This document shows positions 7,396 through 14,395 of a stretch of DNA of 15,040 nt, piece after piece (within the stretch, counting starts at the first letter, position 1; the number at the start of each line of letters is the position of its first letter). The stretch is from an uncultured bacterium (GTDB lineage: Bacteria; Patescibacteriota; Saccharimonadia; Saccharimonadales; Saccharimonadaceae): positions 1 through 15,040 of the forward strand of contig CALIJI010000001.1 of assembly GCA_938017895.1 (NCBI GenBank). Reading direction: 5' to 3'. The notes below the pieces were generated by a model. That model had not been told where the DNA came from, ran no database searches, and saw nothing but the letters and a program-made list of their open reading frames with translations. The position numbers and the translations under genes are program-made.

Positions 7396-8806
7396 AATCA
7401 TTCAAAGCACTGAAAAATTTTCTTTTTTTGAAAAAATGTTTTTATTTTCTCCGATCGCTGTTTGGTTTTCTTATTTTCCTAATTTCCAGATTGGTCGCGA
7501 AAGTGGAACTAACCTAGAACTGTCGATTCCGTTAATTTTTTGCTTCGCTCTGTCATTGGCGGCTATTTTTGAAATAAGTAAAAATTTTCGACAAAACTTT
7601 CGGCAGTTAAGCGCAAAGAAAGCTTTTTGGTTGAGTAGTGCTTTTGTAGCTTGGAATGGTTTATCGATATTTTGGAGCGAGAATACTTTACGGGCGATTT
7701 TAACATCTGGAGTTTGGGGTGTCCTATGGTTGATTTTTATTGGATTATTGCTTTCTAAGAATCTAGTGAAAATGCTACCTATCCTTATTAAGATTTTTAT
7801 CATATCGGCTGTTATCAATTCAGTTTTAGCTATTATACAGGTTGTGATCGGTGCCTTTACGGATTTTGGTTTATGTAGGGGTTGTTTAGCTACTGGATTT
7901 GGATTTGTTCGACCCAGTGTTTTTGCAATTGAGCCCCAATTTTTTGGGTCTATGCTACTTGCGCCAATTTTAATTGAATTTTGGCGAATTTTATCGGGGA
8001 ATAATGATAGCAAGCATAAGATTGCCCTGATATTAATGTTGATCGCTATTTACTTAACCCTTAGTCGCGGGGCGATTTTTGCGCTTGTCCTAGCTATGAT
8101 TCTAGAGGTATTTATTGTGAATAAAGAGCTCGGATCATCTTTGAAGAAGGGGTTTTTAAAGCTAGTAATATTTCTTTTTGCTAGTTTTTCTGTGGGTATG
8201 TTATGGCATGGGATTTTTACCGAATTAAATCCTCGTATCGCTGATGGGTTTTATGATTCTGTATCTAAAAGTATTAATCAATTAAGTCTTGGAAAAGTTT
8301 CTTTACCAAAGAATAGACCTGTGGAAAAACAGCCGGAACCAGGTATACAAGATTCAAAAGAATTGTTAAATAAATTAAATGCGCCAAAAGCTAGCTTTGA
8401 TGGTTATGTTGAAAAGTCAACTGATGAAAGAACTTCTCTGAATAGATTTGCGATTCAGACTTGGTGTAGAAATTTGCATACTATTTTATTTGGCGTTGGG
8501 GCTGGTGGGGCTGGGAAAGCTATATTAAGGACCACTCATCAGACGGGTTGGGAGTTTGAAATTATTCAAAATGAGCCATTATCGATCCTGCTGGAGCTTG
8601 GGATAATAGGTTTTACTATCTGGGTTTCTTTTATTATATTTTATACTTGGAGCACTCGTAGATATAAGTTATCATGGGCGATTTTATTCGCGTTTTTATT
8701 GCAGTGGAATTTTTTCTCAGGACTCCCTAATGCTTTGCATATCTATTTAATTTTAGCTGTAATTTTGACATTGAATTATTTTGATAAGTTTGAAATTAAG
8801 CTCTAA
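7385..8806 (+). CDS. O-antigen ligase/Wzy-like polysaccharide polymerase
   Basis: A 473-residue polytopic membrane protein of the O-antigen ligase/polymerase type (Wzy_C-like). About ten hydrophobic helices surround one long extracytoplasmic loop (about 275-400). Family landmarks are LTLSRGA (224-230), FGVGAGG (369-375) and IQNEPLSILLELGIIGF (394-410), which matches the usual H/Q-N-x(3)-L-x(3)-E-L-G-x-x-G segment. In this setting it probably polymerises lipid-linked repeat units on the outer face, or transfers glycan to an acceptor. The loop holds a proline- and lysine-rich insert (about 305-335). Cys164 and Cys167 lie close together. It ends the rightward operon; no Wzx flippase is in the window. 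Polymerase and ligase cannot be told apart from sequence alone. Confidence 0.85.
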   Translation: MKNKIIQSTEKFSFFEKMFLFSPIAVWFSYFPNFQIGRESGTNLELSIPLIFCFALSLAAIFEISKNFRQNFRQLSAKKAFWLSSAFVAWNGLSIFWSENTLRAILTSGVWGVLWLIFIGLLLSKNLVKMLPILIKIFIISAVINSVLAIIQVVIGAFTDFGLCRGCLATGFGFVRPSVFAIEPQFFGSMLLAPILIEFWRILSGNNDSKHKIALILMLIAIYLTLSRGAIFALVLAMILEVFIVNKELGSSLKKGFLKLVIFLFASFSVGMLWHGIFTELNPRIADGFYDSVSKSINQLSLGKVSLPKNRPVEKQPEPGIQDSKELLNKLNAPKASFDGYVEKSTDERTSLNRFAIQTWCRNLHTILFGVGAGGAGKAILRTTHQTGWEFEIIQNEPLSILLELGIIGFTIWVSFIIFYTWSTRRYKLSWAILFAFLLQWNFFSGLPNALHIYLILAVILTLNYFDKFEIKL

Positions 8807-8818
8807 ATTTGATAAAAT
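8790..8818 (+). promoter_or_regulatory. Promoter for the LCP-LexA-like pair
   Basis: TTGAAA (8790-8795), a 17-base spacer and TAAAAT (8813-8818) preceded by TGA form a good extended -10 promoter. The -35 lies inside the end of the upstream gene. The start of transcription would be about 8825, leaving a leader of only about five bases before the ATG at 8830. Confidence 0.6.
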
Positions 8819-8829
8819 AAAAAGAGCTT

Positions 8830-10497
8830 ATGAAAAAAAACCAGCAATCAATTGACGGTTTTGTGCCGCGGCGAAGAACTGCGTCTTCCACGGAACAAAC
8901 TAATGACCGGCAAACACCTAAAACAGTTACTCCAGTTTCAAGCCGGCGTGAAAAAATTTCACGTAATTTGGAAAAACTAAATCAAACAAAAAATTCAACC
9001 GAAGATATAAATGAAGCACTTTCTCGTTTGGAAATAGAAGATTATCAACAGAATAAATCAGATCGACAATCTCGTAAGGAGACTAAACTTCAGAGAAAAT
9101 TTGAAAAATTTAATAATAAACGCTCGAAAAAAGGCAAGAAACAACTTACTCTTCAACAGTTCAAAAAGCGATTGATTGTCCGTCGAATTATATTTTTTGC
9201 TATAGCAATTTTGCTTGCTTGGGGCGGTTATCAGGCATATCGATTTATTTCGCCGCTTATGAAACTGTCTAAAGGCGGTGACATTTTTGGTATTCTTCAG
9301 AAAGAAAAATTAAAGCAAGATTCAAATGGGCGAACTAACATACTAGTATTTGGTACTTCACCAAAAGGTTGGGATGGTGAAGATCTTACAGATTCTGTTA
9401 TGATGGTATCTTTTGATCAAACTAAAAAGAAAGCCTACACCATTTCTTTGCCACGAGATTTATGGGTGAAGCATAGCTGTAAGAAGTGGCTTGGTACAAC
9501 AGCAGGAAAATTAAATGAGAGCTACGGTTGCGGAAAATATAGTGACGGTCTAAATATTGCTAATGAAGCTATTGCCGAAGAAAATGGCCAGCAAGAATTA
9601 GCTCAAACTGCTACTGAAATTACAGGGCTAGATGTTCACTATAAAGTTCATGGTAATTGGCAGGTGCTAATTCAGATTATCGACGCCTTAGGTGGTATCG
9701 ACGTAGCAATTCAAGTTTGGGATGGATCTCCCTACATGTATGATGTCGCAACTAAAGTTAGATATAAAAATGGTGAAACTACCCATATGAATGGTGAACA
9801 AGCCTTAGCGTTATCGCGAGCTCGTGGTTCTGAAGGTGGATATGGATTAAGCGGCGGAAATTTTGATCGCGAGAGGAATCAGCAGAAGATTATTCAAGCA
9901 ACTTTAGCAAAAATTAATGCATCTAAATACGATATTTCTAAATTGTTAAATATTGTAAATGCTGTTGGCGATAATGTTAAAACTACTTTTAGCACTAAAG
10001 AATACCAGACTTTAGCTGAGCTTGCAATTGGTACAAAATCAGAAAATATTAAATCACTACCCCTTATCAGTGATACTGATAAAGATGCTAATTTGATGAC
10101 AACGGGTCAAGTTAGCGGCAGGAGTGCAGTTTTGCCAACGGCTGGAGTTTTTGAGTACTCTGATATTCAGGCCTACATAGCGAAAAATACCCTTGCTAAT
10201 GAGATATCAGAAGAAAACGCTAAGATTATTATTTTAAACGGGACTAATATTTCTGGTTTAGCAGCTGAGCAACAAGGAAAACTTAAAAAACAAGGCTTTA
10301 ATATTGTTAATATTGATTCTGCGCCAACTAAAAAATACAATAAAACAAAAGTCTATACTATAAATAAAGACAAGTCAGTGACAATTAAAAAGTTAGAACA
10401 GAAGTTTAACGTTCAATCATCTGAACTACCAGATGAGCTAGATAAATATGGTAAGGGAGTTGATATTGTTATTGTTCTAGGTGGGGATACAGAATGA
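8830..10497 (+). CDS. LytR-CpsA-Psr (LCP) family glycopolymer transferase with LytR C-terminal domain
   Basis: A 555-residue membrane-anchored enzyme. LCP proteins move polyprenyl-pyrophosphate-linked glycans onto cell wall or protein acceptors outside the membrane, so this one probably attaches the polysaccharide made by the neighbouring locus. Residues 1-116 are a basic cytoplasmic tail starting IDGFVPRRR. One helix follows (117-137), then the LCP domain (about 169-363) with NILVFGT, LTDSVMM (Asp188), SLPRD (Arg209), DALGGIDV (285-292), ALSRAR (327-332) and FDRERNQQ (345-352), which include the conserved Asp and Arg residues that bind the pyrophosphate. Residues about 464-551 form a LytR_C-type domain (IIILNGTNISGLA, ending VDIVIVLGGD). 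It has its own promoter and only a weak AAAGAG before the ATG. It overlaps the next gene by ATGA. Codon use is unlike the far left arm. Confidence 0.93.
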   Translation: MKKNQQSIDGFVPRRRTASSTEQTNDRQTPKTVTPVSSRREKISRNLEKLNQTKNSTEDINEALSRLEIEDYQQNKSDRQSRKETKLQRKFEKFNNKRSKKGKKQLTLQQFKKRLIVRRIIFFAIAILLAWGGYQAYRFISPLMKLSKGGDIFGILQKEKLKQDSNGRTNILVFGTSPKGWDGEDLTDSVMMVSFDQTKKKAYTISLPRDLWVKHSCKKWLGTTAGKLNESYGCGKYSDGLNIANEAIAEENGQQELAQTATEITGLDVHYKVHGNWQVLIQIIDALGGIDVAIQVWDGSPYMYDVATKVRYKNGETTHMNGEQALALSRARGSEGGYGLSGGNFDRERNQQKIIQATLAKINASKYDISKLLNIVNAVGDNVKTTFSTKEYQTLAELAIGTKSENIKSLPLISDTDKDANLMTTGQVSGRSAVLPTAGVFEYSDIQAYIAKNTLANEISEENAKIIILNGTNISGLAAEQQGKLKKQGFNIVNIDSAPTKKYNKTKVYTINKDKSVTIKKLEQKFNVQSSELPDELDKYGKGVDIVIVLGGDTE

Positions 10498-10841
10498 ATC
10501 TAACTAAAAAACAGTCAGAAATCCTTGCATTTATTGAGAATTTTATTTCGCAAACAGGTTACAGTCCAACTTATCGTGAAATTCAATCCGGTTTAGGATA
10601 TAGATCTGTTGCTACGGTTGCAAAACATATCGATAATCTAATTGCTTTAGGCAAGTTAGAAAAATCAGATAATGGCGAAGCTCGCTCAGTTAGTTTAAGA
10701 CTTATTCCGCGTAGTGAGTTCATGGATGATGAAAAATTTGTTTTTGAATTTCTGAAAAGAAAGCAACGCGATTTTTTGAAGAGAGGTGATAATTCAGCTT
10801 CGCAAAAAATTCAGGCTGCAGTTGAAGAAATTTGGGGCTAA
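10494..10841 (+). CDS. LexA-type winged-helix DNA-binding protein lacking the peptidase domain
   Basis: A 115-residue protein. Residues 1-70 match the N-terminal LexA domain: LTKKQSEILAFIENF, GYSPTYREI, then the recognition-helix region SVATVAKHIDNLIALGKLE and a wing ending ARSVSLRL. Full LexA has about 200 residues, with a C-terminal S24 domain that carries a Ser-Lys dyad and cleaves itself when DNA damage activates RecA. That domain is absent. The tail (77-115) is a charged, probably helical stretch ending AAVEEIWG. It could therefore bind DNA but not self-cleave. It is translationally coupled to the LCP gene (ATGA), suggesting a link to the cell envelope rather than the SOS response; this is inference. 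I saw no LexA-like box near the gene. A degraded lexA remnant is less likely because the frame is clean and starts properly. Confidence 0.8.
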   Translation: MNLTKKQSEILAFIENFISQTGYSPTYREIQSGLGYRSVATVAKHIDNLIALGKLEKSDNGEARSVSLRLIPRSEFMDDEKFVFEFLKRKQRDFLKRGDNSASQKIQAAVEEIWG

Positions 10842-10856
10842 TTTTTCGAAAAAACC

Positions 10857-10885
10857 TTGAAATTTTAGAAAGCGTGCGGTATAAT
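10857..10885 (+). promoter_or_regulatory. Promoter of tRNA-Asn
   Basis: TTGAAA (10857-10862), a 17-base spacer and a perfect TATAAT (10880-10885), 11 bases before the mature tRNA. A 12-base palindrome, TTTTTCGAAAAA (10842-10853), lies just upstream, directly after the stop of the preceding gene. Confidence 0.85.
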
Positions 10886-10896
10886 ATAAGTATTAT

Positions 10897-10971
10897 TCCG
10901 GCATAGCTCAGTGGTAGAGCGGTTGGCTGTTAACCAATAGGTCGCTGGTTCGAGCCCAGCTGCCGGAGCCA
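10897..10971 (+). tRNA. tRNA-Asn (anticodon GTT), CCA encoded
   Basis: A complete cloverleaf. The acceptor stem TCCGGCA (10897-10903) pairs fully with TGCCGGA (10961-10967). The D arm is GCTC...GAGC. The anticodon stem GTTGG/CCAAT (one G-T pair) closes the loop CTGTTAA, with anticodon GTT at 10929-10931. The T stem GCTGG/CCAGC closes a TTCGAGC loop. The discriminator is G10968, followed by encoded CCA (10969-10971). It reads Asn codons AAC and AAT. It stands alone, with its own promoter and terminator. Confidence 0.97.
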
Positions 10972-11004
10972 AATTTGATTTTTATTACAATTTGATAATG
11001 TGAG

Positions 11005-11044
11005 AAAAGGTTCTAGTAGATTAAAATAGAGCCTTTTTTCTTTT
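11005..11044 (+). terminator. Rho-independent terminator after tRNA-Asn
   Basis: AAAAGGTTCTA (11005-11015) pairs with TAGAGCCTTTT (11027-11037) over 11 base pairs with one G-U pair, around an 11-base loop, and runs into TTTTTTCTTTT. Confidence 0.85.
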
Positions 11045-11089
11045 ATTACAAGTATTTTAGACTTTATAGTATCAACCCATAAACTAACT

Positions 11090-11120
11090 TTGACTATTTA
11101 TAAATATATGTTAGTATATT
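11090..11120 (+). promoter_or_regulatory. Possible promoter of the coiled-coil gene
   Basis: TTGACT (11090-11095) is a good -35. The -10 is uncertain: TATATT (11115-11120) matches better but with a 19-base spacer, while TAGTAT (11112-11117) gives a 16-base spacer. Either would leave a leader of about 45-50 bases before the Shine-Dalgarno of the gene at 11173. Confidence 0.45.
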
Positions 11121-11158
11121 TATATTATCTAAAATATTTTTTAGGTAAAGAAAATTAG

Positions 11159-11167
11159 AAGGTGGTG
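11159..11167 (+). promoter_or_regulatory. Strong Shine-Dalgarno
   Basis: AAGGTGGTG matches the anti-Shine-Dalgarno complement AAGGAGGTG at eight of nine bases and ends five bases before the ATG at 11173. This fixes the start and contrasts with several other genes here that lack a ribosome binding site. Confidence 0.7.
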
Positions 11168-11172
11168 GCAAC

Positions 11173-11691
11173 ATGAAAGCTATGACGCAAAAAATCCAAG
11201 AATTTAAATCTCTTGAGATATCCAAAACGCATAGGCAGCTAGAAGAAGTTATAGAAACTATAAAAAATACACAAAGGAAAATTAGTAGTGCAAATAGAAA
11301 ATTGTGTAAACTTCGGGCTAGGCTAAGCAGGAAAAAAAGGTGCAATAGATATAGTTATACAGTCAAAATTGAGCATGCTATTACTAGCAAAGAGATGGTC
11401 ATTCGTAAACTATATGAAGACCTCAAGATACTAGAAGAAACTAAAATCAATATCGCTAGTATCAAGGATAAAAAGATTAAAGAAGCTCGAGAAATCTTTA
11501 AGGATGAGATTTCAAGTCTTGGTTTAGAAGATTATCGAGTAAGTATTCAAGTTGATGCTTATTCTGTGAACTTCTACTTTAATAAAAGAAAAGGCCAAAA
11601 AAACCATGGCCACTATAAGATAGATTTTGACACAAAGCTAATCTACCGCCGTGAAATTCATCAACGGCGAAGTAAAAAGTGCCATGTTTAA
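11173..11691 (+). CDS. Hypothetical basic coiled-coil protein
   Basis: I do not recognise this 172-residue protein. Residues 5-115 are almost entirely helical and highly charged, with heptad-like spacing (for example QLEEVIETIKNTQRKISSA and KLYEDLKILEET), suggesting two antiparallel coiled-coil helices separated by a very basic turn (RARLSRKKRCNRY, 48-60). Residues 120-165 look like a small beta sheet: YRVSIQVDAY, VNFYFNKRK, HYKIDFDTKLIYRR. There is no signal peptide or membrane helix, so it should be cytoplasmic; the basic turn could touch nucleic acid. It has a possible promoter, a strong Shine-Dalgarno and a terminator that begins on the last base of its stop codon, so it is a complete single-gene unit. 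Many Arg codons are AGA/AGG and many Ile codons ATA. It could be an acquired gene, but nothing nearby shows how it arrived. Confidence 0.75.
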   Translation: MKAMTQKIQEFKSLEISKTHRQLEEVIETIKNTQRKISSANRKLCKLRARLSRKKRCNRYSYTVKIEHAITSKEMVIRKLYEDLKILEETKINIASIKDKKIKEAREIFKDEISSLGLEDYRVSIQVDAYSVNFYFNKRKGQKNHGHYKIDFDTKLIYRREIHQRRSKKCHV

Positions 11692-11719
11692 AAGCCTCTA
11701 CTGAGGCTTTATTTTTATT
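11691..11719 (+). terminator. Rho-independent terminator between convergent genes
   Basis: AAAGCCTC (11691-11698), loop TACT, GAGGCTTT (11703-11710), then ATTTTTATT. The stem is a perfect eight pairs. It ends the coiled-coil gene. Read on the other strand it is followed by only a short T run, so it may weakly terminate the leftward operon that ends at 11728. Confidence 0.8.
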
Positions 11720-11727
11720 GAAGATTT

Positions 11728-13254
11728 TTAGTAATATCGCCACTGCTTCATATCATTTTCGTAGTATTGAACAATTTTTGGGGTTAGTAATGTAGAGATT
11801 TCTGTTTTTGGTAAGTTTGAGACAGATTTTTTTACAGTATAGCTAAGACGTTCTTGATTTTGGTAAGCTAGTTCTTGAGGTAGTTTTTGGCTCAAGATTG
11901 CGTTTGAATTTGGCGCGCTAAGCACAAATCCCCACTCGCCAAAACTTGGTATATTGGTTTGAAAGGCGATAACTTCTCTTGATGAATTAGATGATTTTAT
12001 AGTATTAAAAACGCTAGCAAAAGCGTTCGGTGAAAAATAAGAACTAGTAGCTTGGGTTATGAAAACACCCTTAGAACTGAGGATCTTGGGAATTTGAGCA
12101 TAAAATTGTTGACTGTAAAGTTTAGCGAGCTTTTCATTTGAAGGGTCAACTAAGTCTATTAAAATAGCGTCAAATTTTTCGTTAGTTTCAAAAGCAAATT
12201 TGAAGGCATCTTGGTTGATTATTTCAACTTTTGGATTAGAGAGGGAATTTTTATTTAGTCTTGCGATTTCTGGTGATTTTTTAGCAAGATCAGTTACGAA
12301 AGGGTCCAGGTCGACTAAAGTGATTTTATCAACGAAATTATATTTTAAAACTTCACGTGCTAGCATGCCGTCTCCCCCGCCAAAAATAGCGACTTTTTTG
12401 GGATTTTTGACAGAAGTCATTGCTGCACCACTTAGCGTTTCATGATAACGAGCTTCATCTAGGCTTGAAAATTGAAGCTGATTATTTAGAAATAATCTTG
12501 TGTCATTTTTGAATTTGGTTAGCACGATTTTTTGATAGGCTGAGTGCTCATACAGAATCACGGGATCTTTATAGGCTTTTGAATCGATTTGTTTTTCGAG
12601 CCAGTTTGCACCAGAAAATAATGCACCCAGCATTAGGATTGCGATTCCACTAATGATCAGTATTTTTTTAGAAACTTTCATTGAATAAAGAATTAGCACT
12701 GCAACTAAAACATTTAAGAATGCAACTAAATAAGCCGTTCTCATCAAGCCAAGATAAGGTAGTAAAATCAACGGAAAAACAAGCGAAGCTAAAAGGGCGC
12801 CAAAATAATCAAGAGCAAGAATTTTTGACAAAAGACTCACTGAAGACTTACGGCCGAAGCTCTCAAACATTTTAACTAGTAGCGGAATTTCTAAGCCGAT
12901 AAAAATTCCAACAATCAAGCTAATAATAGCGAAAACTAACCAAGATATTTTAGTAAAACTAAAAGCTGAGTAGAGCATTAAAACTGAATTGCCGCCAATA
13001 ACACCAAGTAGAATTTCATTGATCGCAAAACTTGTGGCTGCTGATATTTTAATTCTCGGCGCAATTAAGGATCCGATACCCATACCGAAAAGTGTGATAC
13101 CAGTAGCTAAAGAAAAGCTTAAAATTGAGTCGCCAATAAGGTAAGAAGCAGCTGTTCCAAGAATAAGCTCATAGATAATTCCGCCAACGGCTACTAAAAC
13201 TGCAGCCGAAAATATCGCCGTGCTTTCTGCTTTCGTTAATTTGGAGCGAGCCAT
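11728..13254 (-). CDS. Membrane-anchored spermidine synthase-like aminopropyltransferase
   Basis: A 508-residue protein with seven or so hydrophobic helices (about 12-34, 44-65, 78-98, 104-130, 145-165, 170-192, 197-215) followed by a cytoplasmic aminopropyltransferase domain (about 230-450). The catalytic part retains LFLNNQLQFSSLDEARYHE (254-272), the substrate gate; GGGDG (292-296), the decarboxylated-AdoMet site; LVDLDP (313-318); and IDLVDP (366-371), which supplies the catalytic aspartate of spermidine synthases. Soluble SpeE is about 280-300 residues, so this is the long membrane-fused form. Expected chemistry is transfer of an aminopropyl group, or a related group, onto an amine; placement at the membrane suggests a non-standard acceptor. 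Its ATG overlaps the preceding stop (TAATG). The operon also encodes an AdoMet-decarboxylase homologue and DUF4178. An MTA- or agmatine-linked variant is possible. Confidence 0.88.
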   Translation of the reverse strand: MARSKLTKAESTAIFSAAVLVAVGGIIYELILGTAASYLIGDSILSFSLATGITLFGMGIGSLIAPRIKISAATSFAINEILLGVIGGNSVLMLYSAFSFTKISWLVFAIISLIVGIFIGLEIPLLVKMFESFGRKSSVSLLSKILALDYFGALLASLVFPLILLPYLGLMRTAYLVAFLNVLVAVLILYSMKVSKKILIISGIAILMLGALFSGANWLEKQIDSKAYKDPVILYEHSAYQKIVLTKFKNDTRLFLNNQLQFSSLDEARYHETLSGAAMTSVKNPKKVAIFGGGDGMLAREVLKYNFVDKITLVDLDPFVTDLAKKSPEIARLNKNSLSNPKVEIINQDAFKFAFETNEKFDAILIDLVDPSNEKLAKLYSQQFYAQIPKILSSKGVFITQATSSYFSPNAFASVFNTIKSSNSSREVIAFQTNIPSFGEWGFVLSAPNSNAILSQKLPQELAYQNQERLSYTVKKSVSNLPKTEISTLLTPKIVQYYENDMKQWRYY

Positions 13255-13973
13255 TATTTACCGACTCCGCCACCACCTCCACCAAATACGCTTCTGTGGC
13301 GATAAGCACCAGAACTGCTTCGTTCACATGTTTGAGTTTGAGGATCGCAAGGTAGTGTTGGTAAAATAAAAGAATTCCAAAAAATAAAGCCACCCAATAG
13401 AGTCCAAAAAATGAATTTAAAGATTAATCCCCAGTTCCAAGGTGTAAGAACTTTTCCGAATAATTCTTTTTGCTCTTTTTTGGATATTACGCGTTTTTTG
13501 TAAGCATCATATTCGCGATTATTATATTTTTCGATAGTGATTTTTTCTTTTGTATTTGGAACAACTAGTGTTGCGTAGATCATCTTTTCTTTCTCAAAAA
13601 CTTGGTGGGTGTTTTTGCCGATAATTTTGACAATTTCGCCTTCACCGATCTCTTGAATGGCACCGGTCTTTTTGCCCTCGGTTGGGTCTTCAAAATCCAG
13701 AGTTTGCCCAGTCTTAAAATTACTTGGGTCGATATGATCATGATAAAATCGTACTGGTTCATAAATTGCAACTTCTCGATTGTAATGATCGTATTCTACC
13801 CAGCTGTCGTAATTTTCCATTCCGAGCAGTTCCCATTCTTCCCAGTAATAATAAGCCGGTTCTTTTGCATCATACTCGCGGAACAGCAAACAGCCAGCGA
13901 CGCGAAAGTTGGTTTTTTTACCTCGTAGAATTTGATTAAGCTTTAGTCTAGCTTTAGTTCTTTTTATTAGCAT
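13254..13973 (-). CDS. DUF4178-like membrane protein
   Basis: A 239-residue protein resembling the DUF4178 family, whose function is not established. The N-terminal half (about 15-75) has the aromatic-rich pattern of that family: FRVAGCLLFREYD, YYYWEEWELLG and SWVEYDHYN, with tryptophans followed by acidic residues. A beta-rich middle (about 100-150) follows, then one membrane helix (about 180-203). A short outer tail has Cys209 and Cys216 and ends in a run of six glycines (231-236). There is no signal peptide, so most of the protein should be cytoplasmic. AAGGAG (13979-13984) lies five bases before the ATG, and the gene overlaps the decarboxylase gene by seven bases and the aminopropyltransferase gene by one. 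DUF4178 genes are known to neighbour AdoMet decarboxylase and spermidine-synthase-like genes in many bacteria, which supports the call and a shared pathway. Confidence 0.75.
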   Translation of the reverse strand: MLIKRTKARLKLNQILRGKKTNFRVAGCLLFREYDAKEPAYYYWEEWELLGMENYDSWVEYDHYNREVAIYEPVRFYHDHIDPSNFKTGQTLDFEDPTEGKKTGAIQEIGEGEIVKIIGKNTHQVFEKEKMIYATLVVPNTKEKITIEKYNNREYDAYKKRVISKKEQKELFGKVLTPWNWGLIFKFIFWTLLGGFIFWNSFILPTLPCDPQTQTCERSSSGAYRHRSVFGGGGGGVGK

Positions 13974-14314
13974 GTTGTCTCCTTAATTATTATTTGCTTA
14001 GCGGCTATAGATTGAGTGATTTCATCTTTGATTTTTTGTAGTGTTCCTCCAGATAGGGAGCGGCAGCTAGTTAGGGTGATATATCCCTCTCCCGTCTCTG
14101 GCCAAGTATGGATGGCGATGTGACTTTCACTAAGAATTAGCGTAGCTGAGATTCCTTGTGGTTGAAAAAGGTGTATTGATTTTTCTAGAACTGTTAGCTG
14201 GGCGATACGAGCGATTTGGTAGAGTAGTTCTTCAGTTATTGATTGAGAATTAAGTTTGGAGGAATTTGCCCTGAGAATCTTAAAAGTTACAGATTGAAAT
14301 TCTTTGCTATTCAT
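13967..14314 (-). CDS. speD: Pyruvoyl-dependent decarboxylase of the AdoMet decarboxylase (SpeD/SpeH) family
   Basis: A 115-residue proenzyme. The family cuts itself between Glu and Ser to form a pyruvoyl cofactor, then decarboxylates S-adenosylmethionine to give the aminopropyl donor. Key residues are present: Glu63-Ser64 in LSESHIAIHTWPE (61-73), His69, and Cys84 in LTSCRS, with Ser-to-His (5) and Ser-to-Cys (20) spacing as in the short bacterial class. HLFQPQGIS (48-56) matches the usual H-x-F-x-P-x-G-x-S. The N-terminus (VTFKILRANS) lacks the H-x(3)-D/E-type segment I expect in the canonical enzyme, and the C-terminus is short. It might therefore use another substrate; members acting on ornithine or arginine are known. 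The ATG lies seven bases after a predicted extended -10 with no Shine-Dalgarno, so the message is probably leaderless. First gene of the operon. Confidence 0.9.
   Translation of the reverse strand: MNSKEFQSVTFKILRANSSKLNSQSITEELLYQIARIAQLTVLEKSIHLFQPQGISATLILSESHIAIHTWPETGEGYITLTSCRSLSGGTLQKIKDEITQSIAAKQIIIKETTC
13979..13984 (-). promoter_or_regulatory. Shine-Dalgarno inside the end of the decarboxylase gene
   Basis: AAGGAG on the minus strand, five bases before the ATG at 13973 and within the last codons of the upstream gene. It sets the start of the DUF4178 gene and shows that internal operon genes use Shine-Dalgarno sites although the first gene does not. Confidence 0.75.
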
Positions 14315-14321
14315 AATGGAA

Positions 14322-14350
14322 ATTATACCATTATTTGGCGAAAAAGAAAA
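14322..14350 (-). promoter_or_regulatory. Promoter of the decarboxylase operon
   Basis: On the minus strand TGG precedes a perfect TATAAT (14322-14327), an extended -10. The -35 position is weak (TTTTCT, 14345-14350, 17-base spacer), as is common with extended -10 promoters. The ATG starts seven bases after the -10. Confidence 0.65.
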
Positions 14351-14366
14351 ATATATTTAGAAACTG

Positions 14367-14395
14367 TTGACAAAAATAGTAATTTATGATAATAT
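14367..14395 (+). promoter_or_regulatory. Promoter of the leader RNA and secreted-protein gene
   Basis: A perfect -35, TTGACA (14367-14372). The -10 is either TAATAT (14390-14395, 17-base spacer) or GATAAT (14388-14393, 15-base spacer). A 16-base palindrome (14395-14410) covers the end of the -10 and the expected transcription start. Confidence 0.65.

Noticed and set aside
7471..8013. Minus-strand open frame of 180 codons
   Set aside because: Opposite the Wzy-like gene, whose membrane helices and motifs are convincing; the reverse product looks like shadow coding.
10842..10900. LexA-binding box near the LexA-like gene
   Set aside because: I looked for CGAAC-N4-GTTCG or CTGT-N8-ACAG type sites around 10494 and 10842-10900 and found none; TTTTTCGAAAAA is a palindrome of a different kind.
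11094..11345. Minus-strand hydrophobic open frame of 83 codons
   Set aside because: Antisense to the start of the coiled-coil gene and running into its promoter region; its hydrophobicity is the expected shadow of a charged helical gene.
13580..13939. Several open frames on both strands within the DUF4178 gene
   Set aside because: They overlap a gene with a strong Shine-Dalgarno, family-like sequence and operon overlaps on both sides.
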